Shown: one piece after another, positions 28,097 through 37,908 of the stretch | Layout of the letters: every line of letters starts with the position of its first letter | Position numbering within the stretch: the first letter of the stretch is position 1 | The notes under the pieces: generated by a model | The model's input: only the letters and a program-made list of their open reading frames with translations | Database searches by the model: none | What the model was told of the DNA's origin: nothing | Translations under genes and position numbers: made by a program | Source of the DNA: Pseudomonas sp. Irchel s3b2 | GTDB taxonomy: Bacteria; Pseudomonadota; Gammaproteobacteria; Pseudomonadales; Pseudomonadaceae | Length of the DNA: 64,000 nt | Direction: 5' to 3' | Assembly (NCBI RefSeq): GCF_900187445.1 | Contig: NZ_FYEB01000001.1 | Span: forward strand, 1,302,001 to 1,366,000

Positions 28097-30742
28097 ATGG
28101 TTCAAGTTCGCAAACTGGTGTTAGCAATAGCGGCCGCCTCGGCGCTGTCCTCCGGTATGGCGCATGCCCTCGGGCTTGGGGAACTGACCCTGAAGTCGAC
28201 GCTGAACCAGCCTTTGGTGGCGGAAATCGAGTTGCTCGACGTCAAGGACCTCACGGCTGCCGAAGTGGTGCCGAGCCTGGCCTCGCCCGATGATTTCGCC
28301 AAAGCCGGTGTCGATCGTCAGGCGTTTCTGAATGACCTGACTTTCACCCCAGTGCTTAATGCCAGCGGCAAAAGCATCCTGCGCGTTACGTCCAGCAAAC
28401 CGCTCTCCGAGCCGATGGTGAAATTCCTGGTTCAGGTGATGTGGCCCAACGGTCGTCTGCTGCGCGATTACAGCGTGCTGCTCGATCCGTCCAAATTCTC
28501 GCCGCAGACCGCCGACGCCGCCACGCAACCGGCGCCAGCCCAAGCGGTAACCGCGCCAGTCACTGGCGCGACCAAATCGTCGCAATACACCACCACGCCG
28601 CGCGATACCCTATGGGAAATCGCCGCGAAGGCGCGTAACGGCGGTTCGATCCAGCAGACCATGCTGGCCATCCAGGCGCTGAACCCGGATGCCTTTATCG
28701 ATGGCAACATCAACCGACTGAAAACCGGTCAGGTGCTGCGTTTGCCTGATCAGGTACAGAGCTCCCACCTGCCGCAACCCAAGGCCATCGCTGAGGTTGC
28801 CGCGCAGAACACCGCGTGGCGTCAGGGTCGTCGCTACGTGGCGAAACCTGGAACCGGTCAGCAGCAACTCGATGCCACCAAGCGCGTTCGCGGTGAAGGT
28901 GCTTCATCGCAAGCCGCCGCCGACACACTGAGCCTGGTCTCTGCCGATACCGGCAAGGGTGGCAAAGGTCCCGCCGGTGATGCGAAAGCGTTGAGCAACA
29001 AACTGGCTGTCACCCAGGAAAGCCTCGACACCACTCGTCGTGACAATGCTGAGCTGAAAAGCCGCATGAGCGATCTGCAAAGTCAGGTAGACAAGCTGCA
29101 GCGCCTGATCGAATTGAAGAACAATCAGCTGGCCAAGCTGCAGGTCGAAGGCGGCGCGGACGCACCGGCTACGAGCGCTCCGGCGATGTCGGCTGAGCTG
29201 GCGGCCAGTCCTGCGGCAACGCCAGCAGACGTGGCTCCGGCAACACCTGCGCCAGACGCTGCTGCACCGCAAGCCGTCGAGCCGACGCCTGTCGCATCCG
29301 ATGATCAGAAGTTCAACGAGCTGCTGACCAACCCGATCCTGTTGGGGTTGGTGGGTGGCGGTGCGGTGGTGCTGCTGCTCTTGCTGCTGTTGCTGGCCCG
29401 TCGCCGCAAAGCTCAGCAAGCGGCTGAGAAGCATCTGCGCATGGCCCGTGCCTTGGAGGAGGAGCAAGAGTTCTCCGTCGACCAGGACCTGCCGGAAAGC
29501 AGCTTCGAAGGTTTGGAGGTTCCGCCGCCGAGCGTGAAACTTGCGACCGCGCCAACACCTGCACCTGCACCAGCCCCGGTGATTGCTCCGGTTGTGATGA
29601 CGCCGCCGATCGCTGCACCACTGATATCGCCTGCCGCCGAGCGTTCCGACGACGTACTGACTCAGGCGCAGTCGCACATTGCAGGCGGTCGTCTGAATCA
29701 GGCCGCCGCTTTGCTGGAAGGCGCGATCAAGCAAGAGCCACAGCGCAGTGACCTGCGCTTGAAGCTGATGGAAGTCTACGGTCAGCAGGGCGACCGCGAT
29801 GCATTCGTCGTCCAGGAGCGTCAGCTGGTGGCCAACGGCGACAACTTCGCCCGCGTCGAACAGCTGAAAAGCCGCTTCCCGGCCATGGCGGTTGTGGCTG
29901 CCAGCGGTCTGGCTGCCGCCGCCATCGCCGCCGAGCTGGACGCGCAATACGTCAAGGAGCTGCTACTGGACGAACCGCAAGCCCCGGAACCGGCATTGTC
30001 CGACTTCGACAGCGCCTTCGATCTGAGCCTGGACGATCTGGGGGCGGCTACTCCAATCTCTCCTGTTGTTGCGGCGGAGCCAGAGTCGGAGCCAGAGCCA
30101 GAGCCAGAGCCAGAGCCAGAACCAGAACCAGAACCAGAACCTCTGGCTGAGCTGGACGAATTCCCGCTGGACGATGACCTGAGCTTTGAGTCGGTGTTGC
30201 AGCAACAGACGGAGATCAAGGAAAACCTCGACGATCTGTCGGTCTTCGATCTGGACATGGATCTGGGCGGCAATGCCTCCCCGGAAACGCTGGCCGAAGA
30301 CGACTTCCTGCTGAGTCTGGATGAAGACCTCAAGGACTTGCCTGTCGCCGAAGCACCACCCGTGACCGAGCCGACGCTCGACGACCTGGAGTTGCCTGCG
30401 GATTTCGACCTGTCACTGGCCGACGAAATGGACGCCGCCCCGGATCAGCCTGACGCCTTCGAAAACGAACTCAACGACGTCAATGCCGAGCTGGATCGTC
30501 TGTCCCAGAGCCTTGGCGAGCCGAGCTTCACCGCCGAAGACGCCTTGGCCTCCGCGGCTGATGAGCCGGACTTCGACTTCCTCTCTGGCACCGACGAAGT
30601 CGCCACCAAGCTCGATCTGGCGCAGGCCTACATCGACATGGGCGACAACGACGGCGCTCGGGACATCCTCAATGAGGTGGTGACCGAGGGTGATGCCGGT
30701 CAGAAGAGCGAAGCGAAGGAAATGCTGTCGCGTCTGGCGTGA
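28097..30742 (+). CDS. fimV: FimV-like polar hub / peptidoglycan-binding inner-membrane protein
   Basis: 881 residues. An N-terminal signal peptide (about 1-24) leads to the FimV domain starting LGLGELTLKSTLNQPLVAEIELLD. A LysM-like peptidoglycan-binding segment follows near 155-215 (YTTTPRDTLWEIAAKAR), then a coiled coil near 305-350. One TM helix lies near 415-433 (ILLGLVGGGAVVLLLLLLLLA), then a cytoplasmic acidic region with a Glu-Pro run and a C-terminal TPR-like FimV cap (LDLAQAYIDMGDNDGARDIL). Relatives organise the cell pole, type IV pili and cAMP signalling. The ATG follows GGAAGAGG. Confidence 0.92.
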   Translation: MVQVRKLVLAIAAASALSSGMAHALGLGELTLKSTLNQPLVAEIELLDVKDLTAAEVVPSLASPDDFAKAGVDRQAFLNDLTFTPVLNASGKSILRVTSSKPLSEPMVKFLVQVMWPNGRLLRDYSVLLDPSKFSPQTADAATQPAPAQAVTAPVTGATKSSQYTTTPRDTLWEIAAKARNGGSIQQTMLAIQALNPDAFIDGNINRLKTGQVLRLPDQVQSSHLPQPKAIAEVAAQNTAWRQGRRYVAKPGTGQQQLDATKRVRGEGASSQAAADTLSLVSADTGKGGKGPAGDAKALSNKLAVTQESLDTTRRDNAELKSRMSDLQSQVDKLQRLIELKNNQLAKLQVEGGADAPATSAPAMSAELAASPAATPADVAPATPAPDAAAPQAVEPTPVASDDQKFNELLTNPILLGLVGGGAVVLLLLLLLLARRRKAQQAAEKHLRMARALEEEQEFSVDQDLPESSFEGLEVPPPSVKLATAPTPAPAPAPVIAPVVMTPPIAAPLISPAAERSDDVLTQAQSHIAGGRLNQAAALLEGAIKQEPQRSDLRLKLMEVYGQQGDRDAFVVQERQLVANGDNFARVEQLKSRFPAMAVVAASGLAAAAIAAELDAQYVKELLLDEPQAPEPALSDFDSAFDLSLDDLGAATPISPVVAAEPESEPEPEPEPEPEPEPEPEPLAELDEFPLDDDLSFESVLQQQTEIKENLDDLSVFDLDMDLGGNASPETLAEDDFLLSLDEDLKDLPVAEAPPVTEPTLDDLELPADFDLSLADEMDAAPDQPDAFENELNDVNAELDRLSQSLGEPSFTAEDALASAADEPDFDFLSGTDEVATKLDLAQAYIDMGDNDGARDILNEVVTEGDAGQKSEAKEMLSRLA
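30076..30141 (+). repeat. GAGCCA/GAACCA hexanucleotide tandem repeat inside fimV
   Basis: About ten near-perfect hexamers encode an alternating Glu-Pro stretch. Length changes by whole hexamers would keep the frame, so this is a likely site of strain-to-strain length variation. Confidence 0.85.
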
Positions 30743-30762
30743 GTCATCGGTAAGGCATAAAC

Positions 30763-30794
30763 AAAACGGCAGCCCATCGAGGTTGCCGTTTTTG
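30763..30794 (+). terminator. Terminator of fimV
   Basis: AAACGGCA (30764-30771) pairs with TGCCGTTT (30784-30791) and a T-run follows. Confidence 0.82.
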
Positions 30795-30809
30795 TTTGGG
30801 CCGACGACA

Positions 30810-30922
30810 GATCGTTCCCACGCTCCTGCCTGGGAATGCATCCCGTGACGCTCTGCATCACATTCAGAAACGGGACGCGGAGCGTCCCTGGCGGCATTCC
30901 CACGCGGAGCGTGGGAACGATC
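30810..30922. repeat. 113-bp dispersed repeat, copy 2
   Basis: It has the same GATCGTTCCCACGCTC...GAGCGTGGGAACGATC ends and the same 113-bp length as the copy at 26680-26792, with several internal differences (for example CTCCTGCCTGG in place of CTCTGCGTGG). Confidence 0.8.
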
Positions 30923-31014
30923 AATATTCAATACCGTGTCGGCTGTTGCACTGGCATCCCGGTCCGGCGGCCTTATAATGCCTGCCTTTGCGTAGATCAG
31001 CAGGCTGTCACCCC

Positions 31015-31869
31015 TTGGCAAATATAGATAATCCGGCCGCCGAAATGGCGGCCGACGGCTTTTTCCGGATCGCGTTGGGCGTTGAATACAAAGGTTCGCG
31101 TTATCGCGGCTGGCAGCGTCAGGCCTCTGGTGTGGCCACGGTGCAGGAAACCCTCGAAAAGGCCTTGTCCAAAGTCGCCGACTCACCCGTGTCGCTGCAT
31201 TGCGCCGGGCGCACCGACGCCGGTGTGCATGCTTGCGGGCAGGTAGTGCATTTCGACACCCAGGTCGAGCGCTCGATGAAGGCCTGGGTCATGGGCGCCA
31301 ACATCAATTTGCCGCACGACGTCAGCGTCAGTTGGGCCAAAGTCATGCCGGCGGATTTTCATGCGCGGTTCAAAGCCATTGCCCGTCGTTATCGTTACGT
31401 GATCTACAACGATCAGATCCGCCCGGCGCACTTGAACGAAGAAATCACCTGGAACCACCGTCCACTGGACGTCGAGCGCATGTCCGAGGCCGCTCGGTAT
31501 CTGGTCGGCACCCACGACTTCAGCGCATTCCGCGCCGGCCAGTGCCAGGCCAAGTCGCCGATCAAGGAGTTGCATCACCTGCGCGTCACCCGCCATGGCA
31601 AAATGATCGTGCTGGATATCCGCGCCGGCGCGTTCCTGCACCACATGGTGCGCAACATCGCCGGGGTGCTGATGACCATCGGTGCCGGCGAGCGTCCCGT
31701 GGAGTGGATGAAGGAAGTCCTGGAAAGTCGTGTGCGTCGTTCCGGCGGGGTGACGGCCCATCCGTTCGGCCTGTACCTGGTGCAAGTCGAGTACCGCGAC
31801 GAGTTCGAACTGCCCGAGCGTTACATCGGCCCACACTTCCTCACCGGCTTCTCGGAACTTGACGGCTGA
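31015..31869 (+). CDS. truA: tRNA pseudouridine(38-40) synthase
   Basis: About 284 residues if the TTG at 31015 (MANIDNPAAEMAADGFFRIALGVEY) is used. An internal ATG at 31045 (MAADGFFRIAL) is an alternative; neither has a strong ribosome site. The ORF is open from 30988, but a TATAAT at 30974-30979 would start transcription too late for that. The catalytic Asp lies in CAGRTDAGVHACGQVVHF, and the RRYRYVIYN and FLHHMVRNIAGVL segments are typical. It isomerises U38-U40 in many tRNAs. Confidence 0.93.
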   Translation: MANIDNPAAEMAADGFFRIALGVEYKGSRYRGWQRQASGVATVQETLEKALSKVADSPVSLHCAGRTDAGVHACGQVVHFDTQVERSMKAWVMGANINLPHDVSVSWAKVMPADFHARFKAIARRYRYVIYNDQIRPAHLNEEITWNHRPLDVERMSEAARYLVGTHDFSAFRAGQCQAKSPIKELHHLRVTRHGKMIVLDIRAGAFLHHMVRNIAGVLMTIGAGERPVEWMKEVLESRVRRSGGVTAHPFGLYLVQVEYRDEFELPERYIGPHFLTGFSELDG

Positions 31870-31932
31870 CGCCCTCGAACGCTTTTGTTACCATCCGGGA
31901 CTTTCCCGGATTTGTCCTGAGGTTCTATCGAC

Positions 31933-32556
31933 ATGTCAGCCGTTCGCAGCAAAATTTGTGGGATTACCCGCATAGAGGATGCGTTGGCGGCGGTCGAGGC
32001 CGGTGCCGATGCCATCGGATTTGTGTTCTACGCCAAAAGCCCGCGGGCTGTGACGTTCCAGCAGGCGAGGGCGATCATCAAGGCCTTGCCGCCGTTCGTG
32101 ACCACCGTGGGTTTATTCGTCAATGCCAGCCGCTGCGAGCTGGGGGAAATCCTCGATGCCGTGCCGCTGGACCTGTTGCAGTTCCATGGCGACGAGACCG
32201 CGGCCGACTGTGAAAGCTGGCGCCGGCCCTACATCAAGGCGTTGCGGGTCAAGGCTGGTGATGACATTGCGGCCGGTTGCGATGCCTACGCCAGTGCCAG
32301 CGGGATCTTGCTCGACACCTATGTCGAGGGCATTCCCGGCGGAACCGGTGAAGCCTTTGATTGGTCATTGATACCGCAAGGTCTGAGCAAGCCGATCATC
32401 CTGGCTGGCGGCTTGACACCGGAAAACGTCGCCGAGGCGATTGCGCGGGTTCGGCCTTACGCAGTGGACGTCAGTGGCGGAGTAGAGGCGAGCAAGGGCA
32501 TCAAGGATCACGCAAAGATTCAGGCATTCATTAAAGCAGTACGCAGGAGCCTGTGA
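31933..32556 (+). CDS. trpF: Phosphoribosylanthranilate isomerase
   Basis: 207 residues, a TIM barrel. The catalytic Cys is in the N-terminal [28 protein letters not shown] and the catalytic Asp in [24 protein letters not shown] and [15 protein letters not shown] form the phosphate site. It catalyses the Amadori step of tryptophan synthesis. As usual in pseudomonads it is unlinked to other trp genes and sits between truA and accD. GAGG precedes the ATG. Confidence 0.96.
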   Translation: MSAVRSKICGITRIEDALAAVEAGADAIGFVFYAKSPRAVTFQQARAIIKALPPFVTTVGLFVNASRCELGEILDAVPLDLLQFHGDETAADCESWRRPYIKALRVKAGDDIAAGCDAYASASGILLDTYVEGIPGGTGEAFDWSLIPQGLSKPIILAGGLTPENVAEAIARVRPYAVDVSGGVEASKGIKDHAKIQAFIKAVRRSL

Positions 32557-32749
32557 TGATGTGACGGCTGGCAGACTGCCGCCGTCCACAGCTTGGTAGA
32601 AAAGAGGCTGAGGATTTTTTGGGTTGTACGAAGGTCAGTTTCGCTGACCCGGCCATCCACCGATCATCGCCACACATGAATTTAGCTCAAGGGCATACGC
32701 GGGGCTGCGAACCAGAGCGTTCGGGCCGCCGGTACTGGAGAAAGAAAGC

Positions 32750-33670
32750 ATGAGCAACTGGTTAGTAGACAAACTGATCCCTTCGATCATGCGTTCCGAG
32801 GTCAAGAAGAGCTCGGTGCCTGAAGGTCTGTGGCACAAATGCCCGTCTTGCGAGGCGGTGCTGTATCGTCCAGAGCTGGAAAAGACCCTGGACGTTTGCC
32901 CTAAGTGCAACCACCACATGCGTATCGGCGCGCGCGCGCGCATCGACATCTTCCTCGACGCTGACGGCCGTGCCGAACTGGGCGCGGACCTGGAGCCGGT
33001 TGACCGTCTGAAATTCCGCGACGGCAAGAAGTACAAGGATCGCCTGACCGCTGCGCAAAAGCAGACCGGCGAAAAAGATGCGCTGATCTCCATGAGCGGT
33101 ACCTTGCTGGGCATGCCGGTCGTGGTATCGGCCTTCGAATTCTCCTTCATGGGTGGTTCGATGGGTGCCATCGTCGGTGAGCGCTTCGTGCGCGCCGCCA
33201 ACTACGCCTTGGAAAACCGCTGCCCGATGATCTGCTTCGCCGCCTCCGGTGGTGCGCGGATGCAGGAAGCGCTGATCTCCCTGATGCAAATGGCCAAGAC
33301 CTCCGCGGTGCTGGCGCGTCTGCGTGAAGAAGGCATTCCGTTCATCTCGGTACTGACCGACCCGGTTTATGGCGGTGTTTCCGCCAGTCTGGCGATGCTT
33401 GGCGACGTGATCGTCGGTGAGCCGAAAGCCCTGATCGGTTTCGCCGGCCCGCGCGTGATCGAACAAACCGTTCGCGAAAAACTGCCGGAAGGCTTCCAGC
33501 GCAGTGAGTTCCTGCTGGAGCACGGCGCGATCGACATGATCATTCACCGTCAGGAACTGCGTCCGCGTCTGGGTAACCTGCTGGCACAAATGATGGGCCT
33601 GCCGACGCCAAAATTCGTCGCCGCGCCGATCGAGCCAATCGTGGTTCCACCGGTGCCTGCCAACCTATGA
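32750..33670 (+). CDS. accD: Acetyl-CoA carboxylase carboxyltransferase subunit beta
   Basis: 306 residues. It has an N-terminal zinc ribbon (CPSC ... CPKC, about residues 27-49) and a crotonase-like carboxyltransferase core with [15 protein letters not shown] and the oxyanion-loop [19 protein letters not shown]. It pairs with AccA to transfer carboxyl from biotin to acetyl-CoA in fatty-acid synthesis. Its stop overlaps the folC start (ATGA), indicating translational coupling. Confidence 0.97.
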   Translation: MSNWLVDKLIPSIMRSEVKKSSVPEGLWHKCPSCEAVLYRPELEKTLDVCPKCNHHMRIGARARIDIFLDADGRAELGADLEPVDRLKFRDGKKYKDRLTAAQKQTGEKDALISMSGTLLGMPVVVSAFEFSFMGGSMGAIVGERFVRAANYALENRCPMICFAASGGARMQEALISLMQMAKTSAVLARLREEGIPFISVLTDPVYGGVSASLAMLGDVIVGEPKALIGFAGPRVIEQTVREKLPEGFQRSEFLLEHGAIDMIIHRQELRPRLGNLLAQMMGLPTPKFVAAPIEPIVVPPVPANL

Positions 33671-34974
33671 CCCAACGCACCCTTGGCGAGTGGCTCGCCT
33701 ACCTTGAACAGTTGCATCCTTCGGCCATCGACATGGGGCTGGAGCGTTCGCAACAGGTAGCGTCCCGCATGGGGCTGGGCAAGCCGGCGCCTCGGGTGAT
33801 CACGGTCACCGGCACCAACGGCAAGGGTTCTACCTGTGCGTTCGTGGCTTCGTTGCTGCGGGCGCAGGGCCTGAACGTCGGTGTCTACAATTCTCCGCAC
33901 CTGCTGCGTTACAACGAGCGGGTGCAGGTCAATGGTCTCGAAGCCACTGACGCCGAGCTGTGCGAGGCCTTCGCTGCGGTTGAGGCCGGTCGTGGCGACA
34001 CTTCCCTGACGTACTTCGAAATGGGCACCCTGGCGGCGTTCTGGCTGTTTCAACAGGCAGGGCTTGATGCGGTGGTGCTGGAGGTCGGTCTGGGCGGACG
34101 TCTGGATACCGTCAATGTGGTCGATGCCGATATCGCGCTGGTGACCAGCATTGGTGTCGATCATGCCGATTACCTGGGCGACACCCGCGAATCCGTGGCC
34201 TTCGAAAAGGCCGGTATTTTCCGCCAAGGCGCGCCTGCGCTCTGTGGCGATCTGAATCCCCCTCAACCTCTGCTGGATAAGGCGCGCGAGCTCAATTGCC
34301 CGTTTTTCCTGCGTGGGCGCGATTTCGACTTGGGTATCACCGATTACAACTGGCAATGGCGCGGCCTTGATGCTCAGGGGCGTGTAGTCGAGTTGCATGA
34401 TCTGCCATTGCTCGATCTGCCAATGGAAAACGCCGCACTGGCATTGCAGGCGTATCTGCTGCTTGGTTTGCCTTGGGTGGATGCACAGATTATTGAAGCC
34501 CTGAAAGCGACACGCGTGGTCGGTCGTCTCGATCGCCGTCAGTTCGACTGGCAGGGCAAGCGTCTGAATCTGCTGCTGGACGTGGGCCACAACCCTCATG
34601 CGGCAGAATACCTGGCCCGTCGTCTGGCCAGTCGACCGCCGGCCGGCAAGCGTCTGGCGGTGTTCGGGTTATTGGCGGACAAGGATCTGGATGGTGTTGT
34701 CGGTGAATTGAATGCTAGTGTCCAGCATTGGGCTGTCGCCCCGCTGGATTCGCCGCGGGCACGGCCCGTTGAGCAGTTGCACGCGGCGTTGCAGAACCTT
34801 GGCGCTTCGGTGACATCTTATGACAGCGTGGCCGCCGCCCTGGAAGGGCAGTGCGCGCAGGCGACGAGCGACGATGAAATTCTGTTGTTCGGATCATTTT
34901 ATTGTGTCGCCGAGGCCCTTGAATGGCTGGCCCGGCACGCCACGGAGGAAGCGGCAAATGGCTTTGCTGGATAA
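33667..34974 (+). CDS. folC: Folylpolyglutamate synthase / dihydrofolate synthase
   Basis: 435 residues of the Mur-ligase type. It has the P-loop [47 protein letters not shown] and [13 protein letters not shown]. It adds glutamate to dihydropteroate and to folates. It overlaps accD by four bases at the start and the SPOR-protein gene by 17 bases at the end, so the three are one tightly packed operon. Confidence 0.96.
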   Translation: MTQRTLGEWLAYLEQLHPSAIDMGLERSQQVASRMGLGKPAPRVITVTGTNGKGSTCAFVASLLRAQGLNVGVYNSPHLLRYNERVQVNGLEATDAELCEAFAAVEAGRGDTSLTYFEMGTLAAFWLFQQAGLDAVVLEVGLGGRLDTVNVVDADIALVTSIGVDHADYLGDTRESVAFEKAGIFRQGAPALCGDLNPPQPLLDKARELNCPFFLRGRDFDLGITDYNWQWRGLDAQGRVVELHDLPLLDLPMENAALALQAYLLLGLPWVDAQIIEALKATRVVGRLDRRQFDWQGKRLNLLLDVGHNPHAAEYLARRLASRPPAGKRLAVFGLLADKDLDGVVGELNASVQHWAVAPLDSPRARPVEQLHAALQNLGASVTSYDSVAAALEGQCAQATSDDEILLFGSFYCVAEALEWLARHATEEAANGFAG

Positions 34975-35623
34975 GGCGTACAAACAGCGCATGGTCGGTG
35001 CCCTGGTGCTGGTGGCGCTGGCGGTGATTTTCCTGCCGATGCTGTTTTCCCGTCAGGACGAACAGCGCCAGGTGAGAGTCGACGCACCGGCTGCACCGCA
35101 AGCGCCAGCTGTGCCGCAAGTGCAGGTCGAGCCGGTAGTGGTGCCTGAACCGCAGGCATTACCGCAGGAGCCTGTGCCAAGCGATGACGAAATTGCCGAG
35201 CAGCAAGCGCCGTCGACACCGATTGCGCCAAGTGCTCCTGTGGCAGCGCCACCAGCGCCGCCGGCTGCCAAACCGGTCACGCCTCCAGCGCCAGTCGCCA
35301 AGCCTGTACCGGCACCTGCCCAGCCAATCGCTGCTGCACCGACCAAACCGAGTACCACCCCAAGTCGCGTCGATGCCAATGGTCTGTCGGTCAGCTGGTC
35401 AGTGCAACTGGCTAGCCTGTCGAGCCGTGAAAGCGCTGAAAGCCTGCAAAAAAACCTGCGCAGCCAAGGCTATAACGCTTATATCCGCACCGCCGATGGC
35501 AAAAATCGGGTGTTCGTCGGGCCGCTGATCGAGCGTGCGGAAGCTGATCGTCTGCGTGACTTGTTGAGCCGTCAGCAGAATCTCAAAGGTTTTGTGGTGC
35601 GTTTTCAGCCTGAGCGCGGTTAA
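34958..35623 (+). CDS. SPOR-domain membrane protein (DedD-like)
   Basis: 221 residues from the ATG at 34958 ([21 protein letters not shown]), with GGAGGAAG ahead. One N-terminal TM helix (about 12-30), a long Pro/Ala/Gln-rich periplasmic linker, and a C-terminal SPOR domain (SWSVQLASLSSRESAESLQKNLRS, about 145-221) that binds denuded septal peptidoglycan. This is the DedD architecture, linked to cell division. The ORF can be read from 34820, but that part overlaps folC. Confidence 0.9.
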   Translation: MALLDKAYKQRMVGALVLVALAVIFLPMLFSRQDEQRQVRVDAPAAPQAPAVPQVQVEPVVVPEPQALPQEPVPSDDEIAEQQAPSTPIAPSAPVAAPPAPPAAKPVTPPAPVAKPVPAPAQPIAAAPTKPSTTPSRVDANGLSVSWSVQLASLSSRESAESLQKNLRSQGYNAYIRTADGKNRVFVGPLIERAEADRLRDLLSRQQNLKGFVVRFQPERG

Positions 35624-35721
35624 AACTATCGCCCCGATTTGAAAAGCACTGATAATCTCAGCTTACCGACAGCCATGGGCTCTGCTAAAATGCGCCGCCT
35701 TATCTGTCTGTAGGCTGCACT

Positions 35722-36282
35722 GTGCCATTTACCTGGGTTGACTGGGCGATCGTTGCAATCGTCGCCATCTCCGCTTTGATCAGTCTGAGCCGCGGCTTCG
35801 TCAAGGAAGCACTCTCGCTGCTGACCTGGATCATCGCAGGAGGCGTTGCCTGGATGTTCGGTGGTTCATTGTCTGAGTACCTCGGCGGATACATCGAAAC
35901 GCCGTCGGCTCGCGTGATCGCGGGCTGTGCCATCATGTTTGTCGCCACTTTAATCGTAGGCGCAATGATCAATTATCTTATCGGCGAGTTGGTTCGCGTC
36001 ACCGGGCTATCCGGGACCGATCGATTCCTCGGCATGGCCTTCGGCGCTGCGCGTGGCGTGTTGCTGGTGGTTGTGGCGGTCGGGCTGTTGAGCCTGGGGC
36101 CGGTACAGCAGGACGGGTGGTGGCAAGAGTCACAGCTCGTGCCAAAATTTCTATTGGTTGCAGACTGGTCCAAAAACCTGATCCTGGGTTGGAGTAGTCA
36201 GTGGCTTGCCAGCGGAATCAGCGTACCCGCTGATATACCGTTCAAGGAGCACCTCTTGCCGACGGCCAAAACGCCTCAGTGA
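35722..36282 (+). CDS. cvpA: CvpA family membrane protein
   Basis: 186 residues from a GTG start (MPFTWVDWAIVAIVAISALISLSRGFVKEALSLLTWI). Four hydrophobic segments are seen and the SRGFVKEALSL signature is typical of CvpA/colicin V production proteins. It is an inner-membrane protein implicated in envelope integrity and, in enterics, needed for colicin V export. It lies immediately before purF, the conserved proteobacterial order. Confidence 0.93.
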   Translation: MPFTWVDWAIVAIVAISALISLSRGFVKEALSLLTWIIAGGVAWMFGGSLSEYLGGYIETPSARVIAGCAIMFVATLIVGAMINYLIGELVRVTGLSGTDRFLGMAFGAARGVLLVVVAVGLLSLGPVQQDGWWQESQLVPKFLLVADWSKNLILGWSSQWLASGISVPADIPFKEHLLPTAKTPQ

Positions 36283-36323
36283 GTTGTGTTCAGTTCAGAT
36301 CCATTAAGTAGGGGTTGCGTCGC

Positions 36324-37829
36324 ATGTGTGGCATCGTCGGTATCGTCGGTAAGTCGAACGTCAATCAGGCGCTGTATGACGCGCTAACCGTCCTCCAGCA
36401 CCGCGGCCAGGACGCTGCCGGTATCGTGACCAGCCATGATGGCCGGTTATTCCTGCGCAAGGACAATGGCCTGGTTCGTGACGTGTTCCATCAGCGTCAC
36501 ATGCAGCGTCTGGTCGGTCACATGGGCATTGGCCATGTGCGTTACCCGACAGCGGGCAGTTCGACCTCGGCCGAAGCTCAACCGTTTTACGTCAACTCGC
36601 CGTATGGCATCACCTTGGCGCACAACGGTAACCTGACCAACGTTGAACAACTGGCCAAGGAGATTTACGAATCTGACCTGCGCCACGTCAACACCAATTC
36701 CGATTCGGAAGTGCTGCTCAACGTGTTCGCACACGAGCTGGCCCAGCGCGGCAAGTTGCAGCCGACCGAAGAAGACGTGTTCGCTGCCGTCACTGACGTG
36801 CACAACCGTTGCGTCGGTGGTTACGCGGTCGTGGCGATGGTGACCGGTTATGGCATCGTCGGTTTCCGCGATCCGCACGGCATCCGTCCGATCGTTTTCG
36901 GTCAGCGTCACACTGACGAAGGCGTCGAGTACATGATCGCCTCCGAAAGCGTTTCGCTGGACGTGCTCGGTTTCACCCTGATTCGCGACCTGGCACCGGG
37001 CGAAGCGGTCTACATCACCGAAGACGGCAAGCTGCACACCCGTCAGTGCGCGACCAACCCGTCGCTGACCCCGTGCATTTTTGAACACGTCTACCTGGCG
37101 CGTCCGGACTCGATCATCGACGGCGTCTCGGTCTACAAGGCCCGCCTGCGCATGGGCGAGAAGCTTGCCGAGAAGATCCTGCGCGAGCGTCCGGATCACG
37201 ACATTGACGTGGTCATCCCGATTCCGGATACCAGCCGCACCGCGGCCTTGGAGCTGGCGAACCACTTGGGCGTCAAGTTCCGCGAAGGCTTCGTGAAGAA
37301 CCGCTACATCGGCCGGACCTTCATCATGCCGGGTCAGGCTGCACGGAAGAAGTCCGTACGCCAGAAGCTCAACGCCATCGAGCTGGAATTCCGCGGCAAG
37401 AACGTGATGTTGGTGGATGATTCCATTGTTCGCGGCACCACCTGCAAGCAGATCATCCAGATGGCTCGCGAAGCCGGCGCCAAGAACGTTTATTTCTGCT
37501 CCGCGGCACCGGCCGTGCGTTACCCGAACGTCTACGGCATTGACATGCCAAGCGCTCACGAGTTGATCGCCCACAACCGTTCGACCCAGGACGTGGCCGA
37601 CCTGATCGGCGCCGACTGGTTGATCTATCAGGACCTGCCTGACTTGATCGAAGCGGTCGGTGGCGGCAAGATCAAGATCGAGAAATTCGATTGCGCGGTG
37701 TTCGACGGCCAGTACGTCACCGGTGACGTCGACGAGGCTTACCTGAACAAGATCGAGCAGGCACGTAACGATGCCTCCAAGGTCAAGACCCAGGCAGTCA
37801 GTGCGATCATCGATCTGTACAACAACTGA
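36324..37829 (+). CDS. purF: Amidophosphoribosyltransferase
   Basis: 501 residues from the ATG at 36324 ([21 protein letters not shown]). Met removal exposes the N-terminal Cys nucleophile of the class II glutamine amidotransferase domain. The C-terminal phosphoribosyltransferase domain has the PRPP loop [13 protein letters not shown]. It commits PRPP to purine synthesis. AGGGG precedes the ATG, and the three upstream codons of the open frame are excluded because Cys must be residue 1 after Met. Confidence 0.97.
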   Translation: MCGIVGIVGKSNVNQALYDALTVLQHRGQDAAGIVTSHDGRLFLRKDNGLVRDVFHQRHMQRLVGHMGIGHVRYPTAGSSTSAEAQPFYVNSPYGITLAHNGNLTNVEQLAKEIYESDLRHVNTNSDSEVLLNVFAHELAQRGKLQPTEEDVFAAVTDVHNRCVGGYAVVAMVTGYGIVGFRDPHGIRPIVFGQRHTDEGVEYMIASESVSLDVLGFTLIRDLAPGEAVYITEDGKLHTRQCATNPSLTPCIFEHVYLARPDSIIDGVSVYKARLRMGEKLAEKILRERPDHDIDVVIPIPDTSRTAALELANHLGVKFREGFVKNRYIGRTFIMPGQAARKKSVRQKLNAIELEFRGKNVMLVDDSIVRGTTCKQIIQMAREAGAKNVYFCSAAPAVRYPNVYGIDMPSAHELIAHNRSTQDVADLIGADWLIYQDLPDLIEAVGGGKIKIEKFDCAVFDGQYVTGDVDEAYLNKIEQARNDASKVKTQAVSAIIDLYNN

Positions 37830-37835
37830 GTAACT

Positions 37836-37856
37836 ACCGGCCCTGAGGGGCCGGTT
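37836..37856 (+). terminator. Terminator of purF
   Basis: ACCGGCCC pairs with GGGCCGGT around TGAG, followed by TTTTG. Confidence 0.82.
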
Positions 37857-37908
37857 TTGTATCTACTGATTAGCTCTCTATATCAAGAGCAGGGCAAGGA
37901 GTGACAGC

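Noticed and set aside
37857..37908. SAM-type riboswitch before metZ
   Set aside because: The spacer is only about 50 bases after the purF terminator and shows no multi-stem structure.
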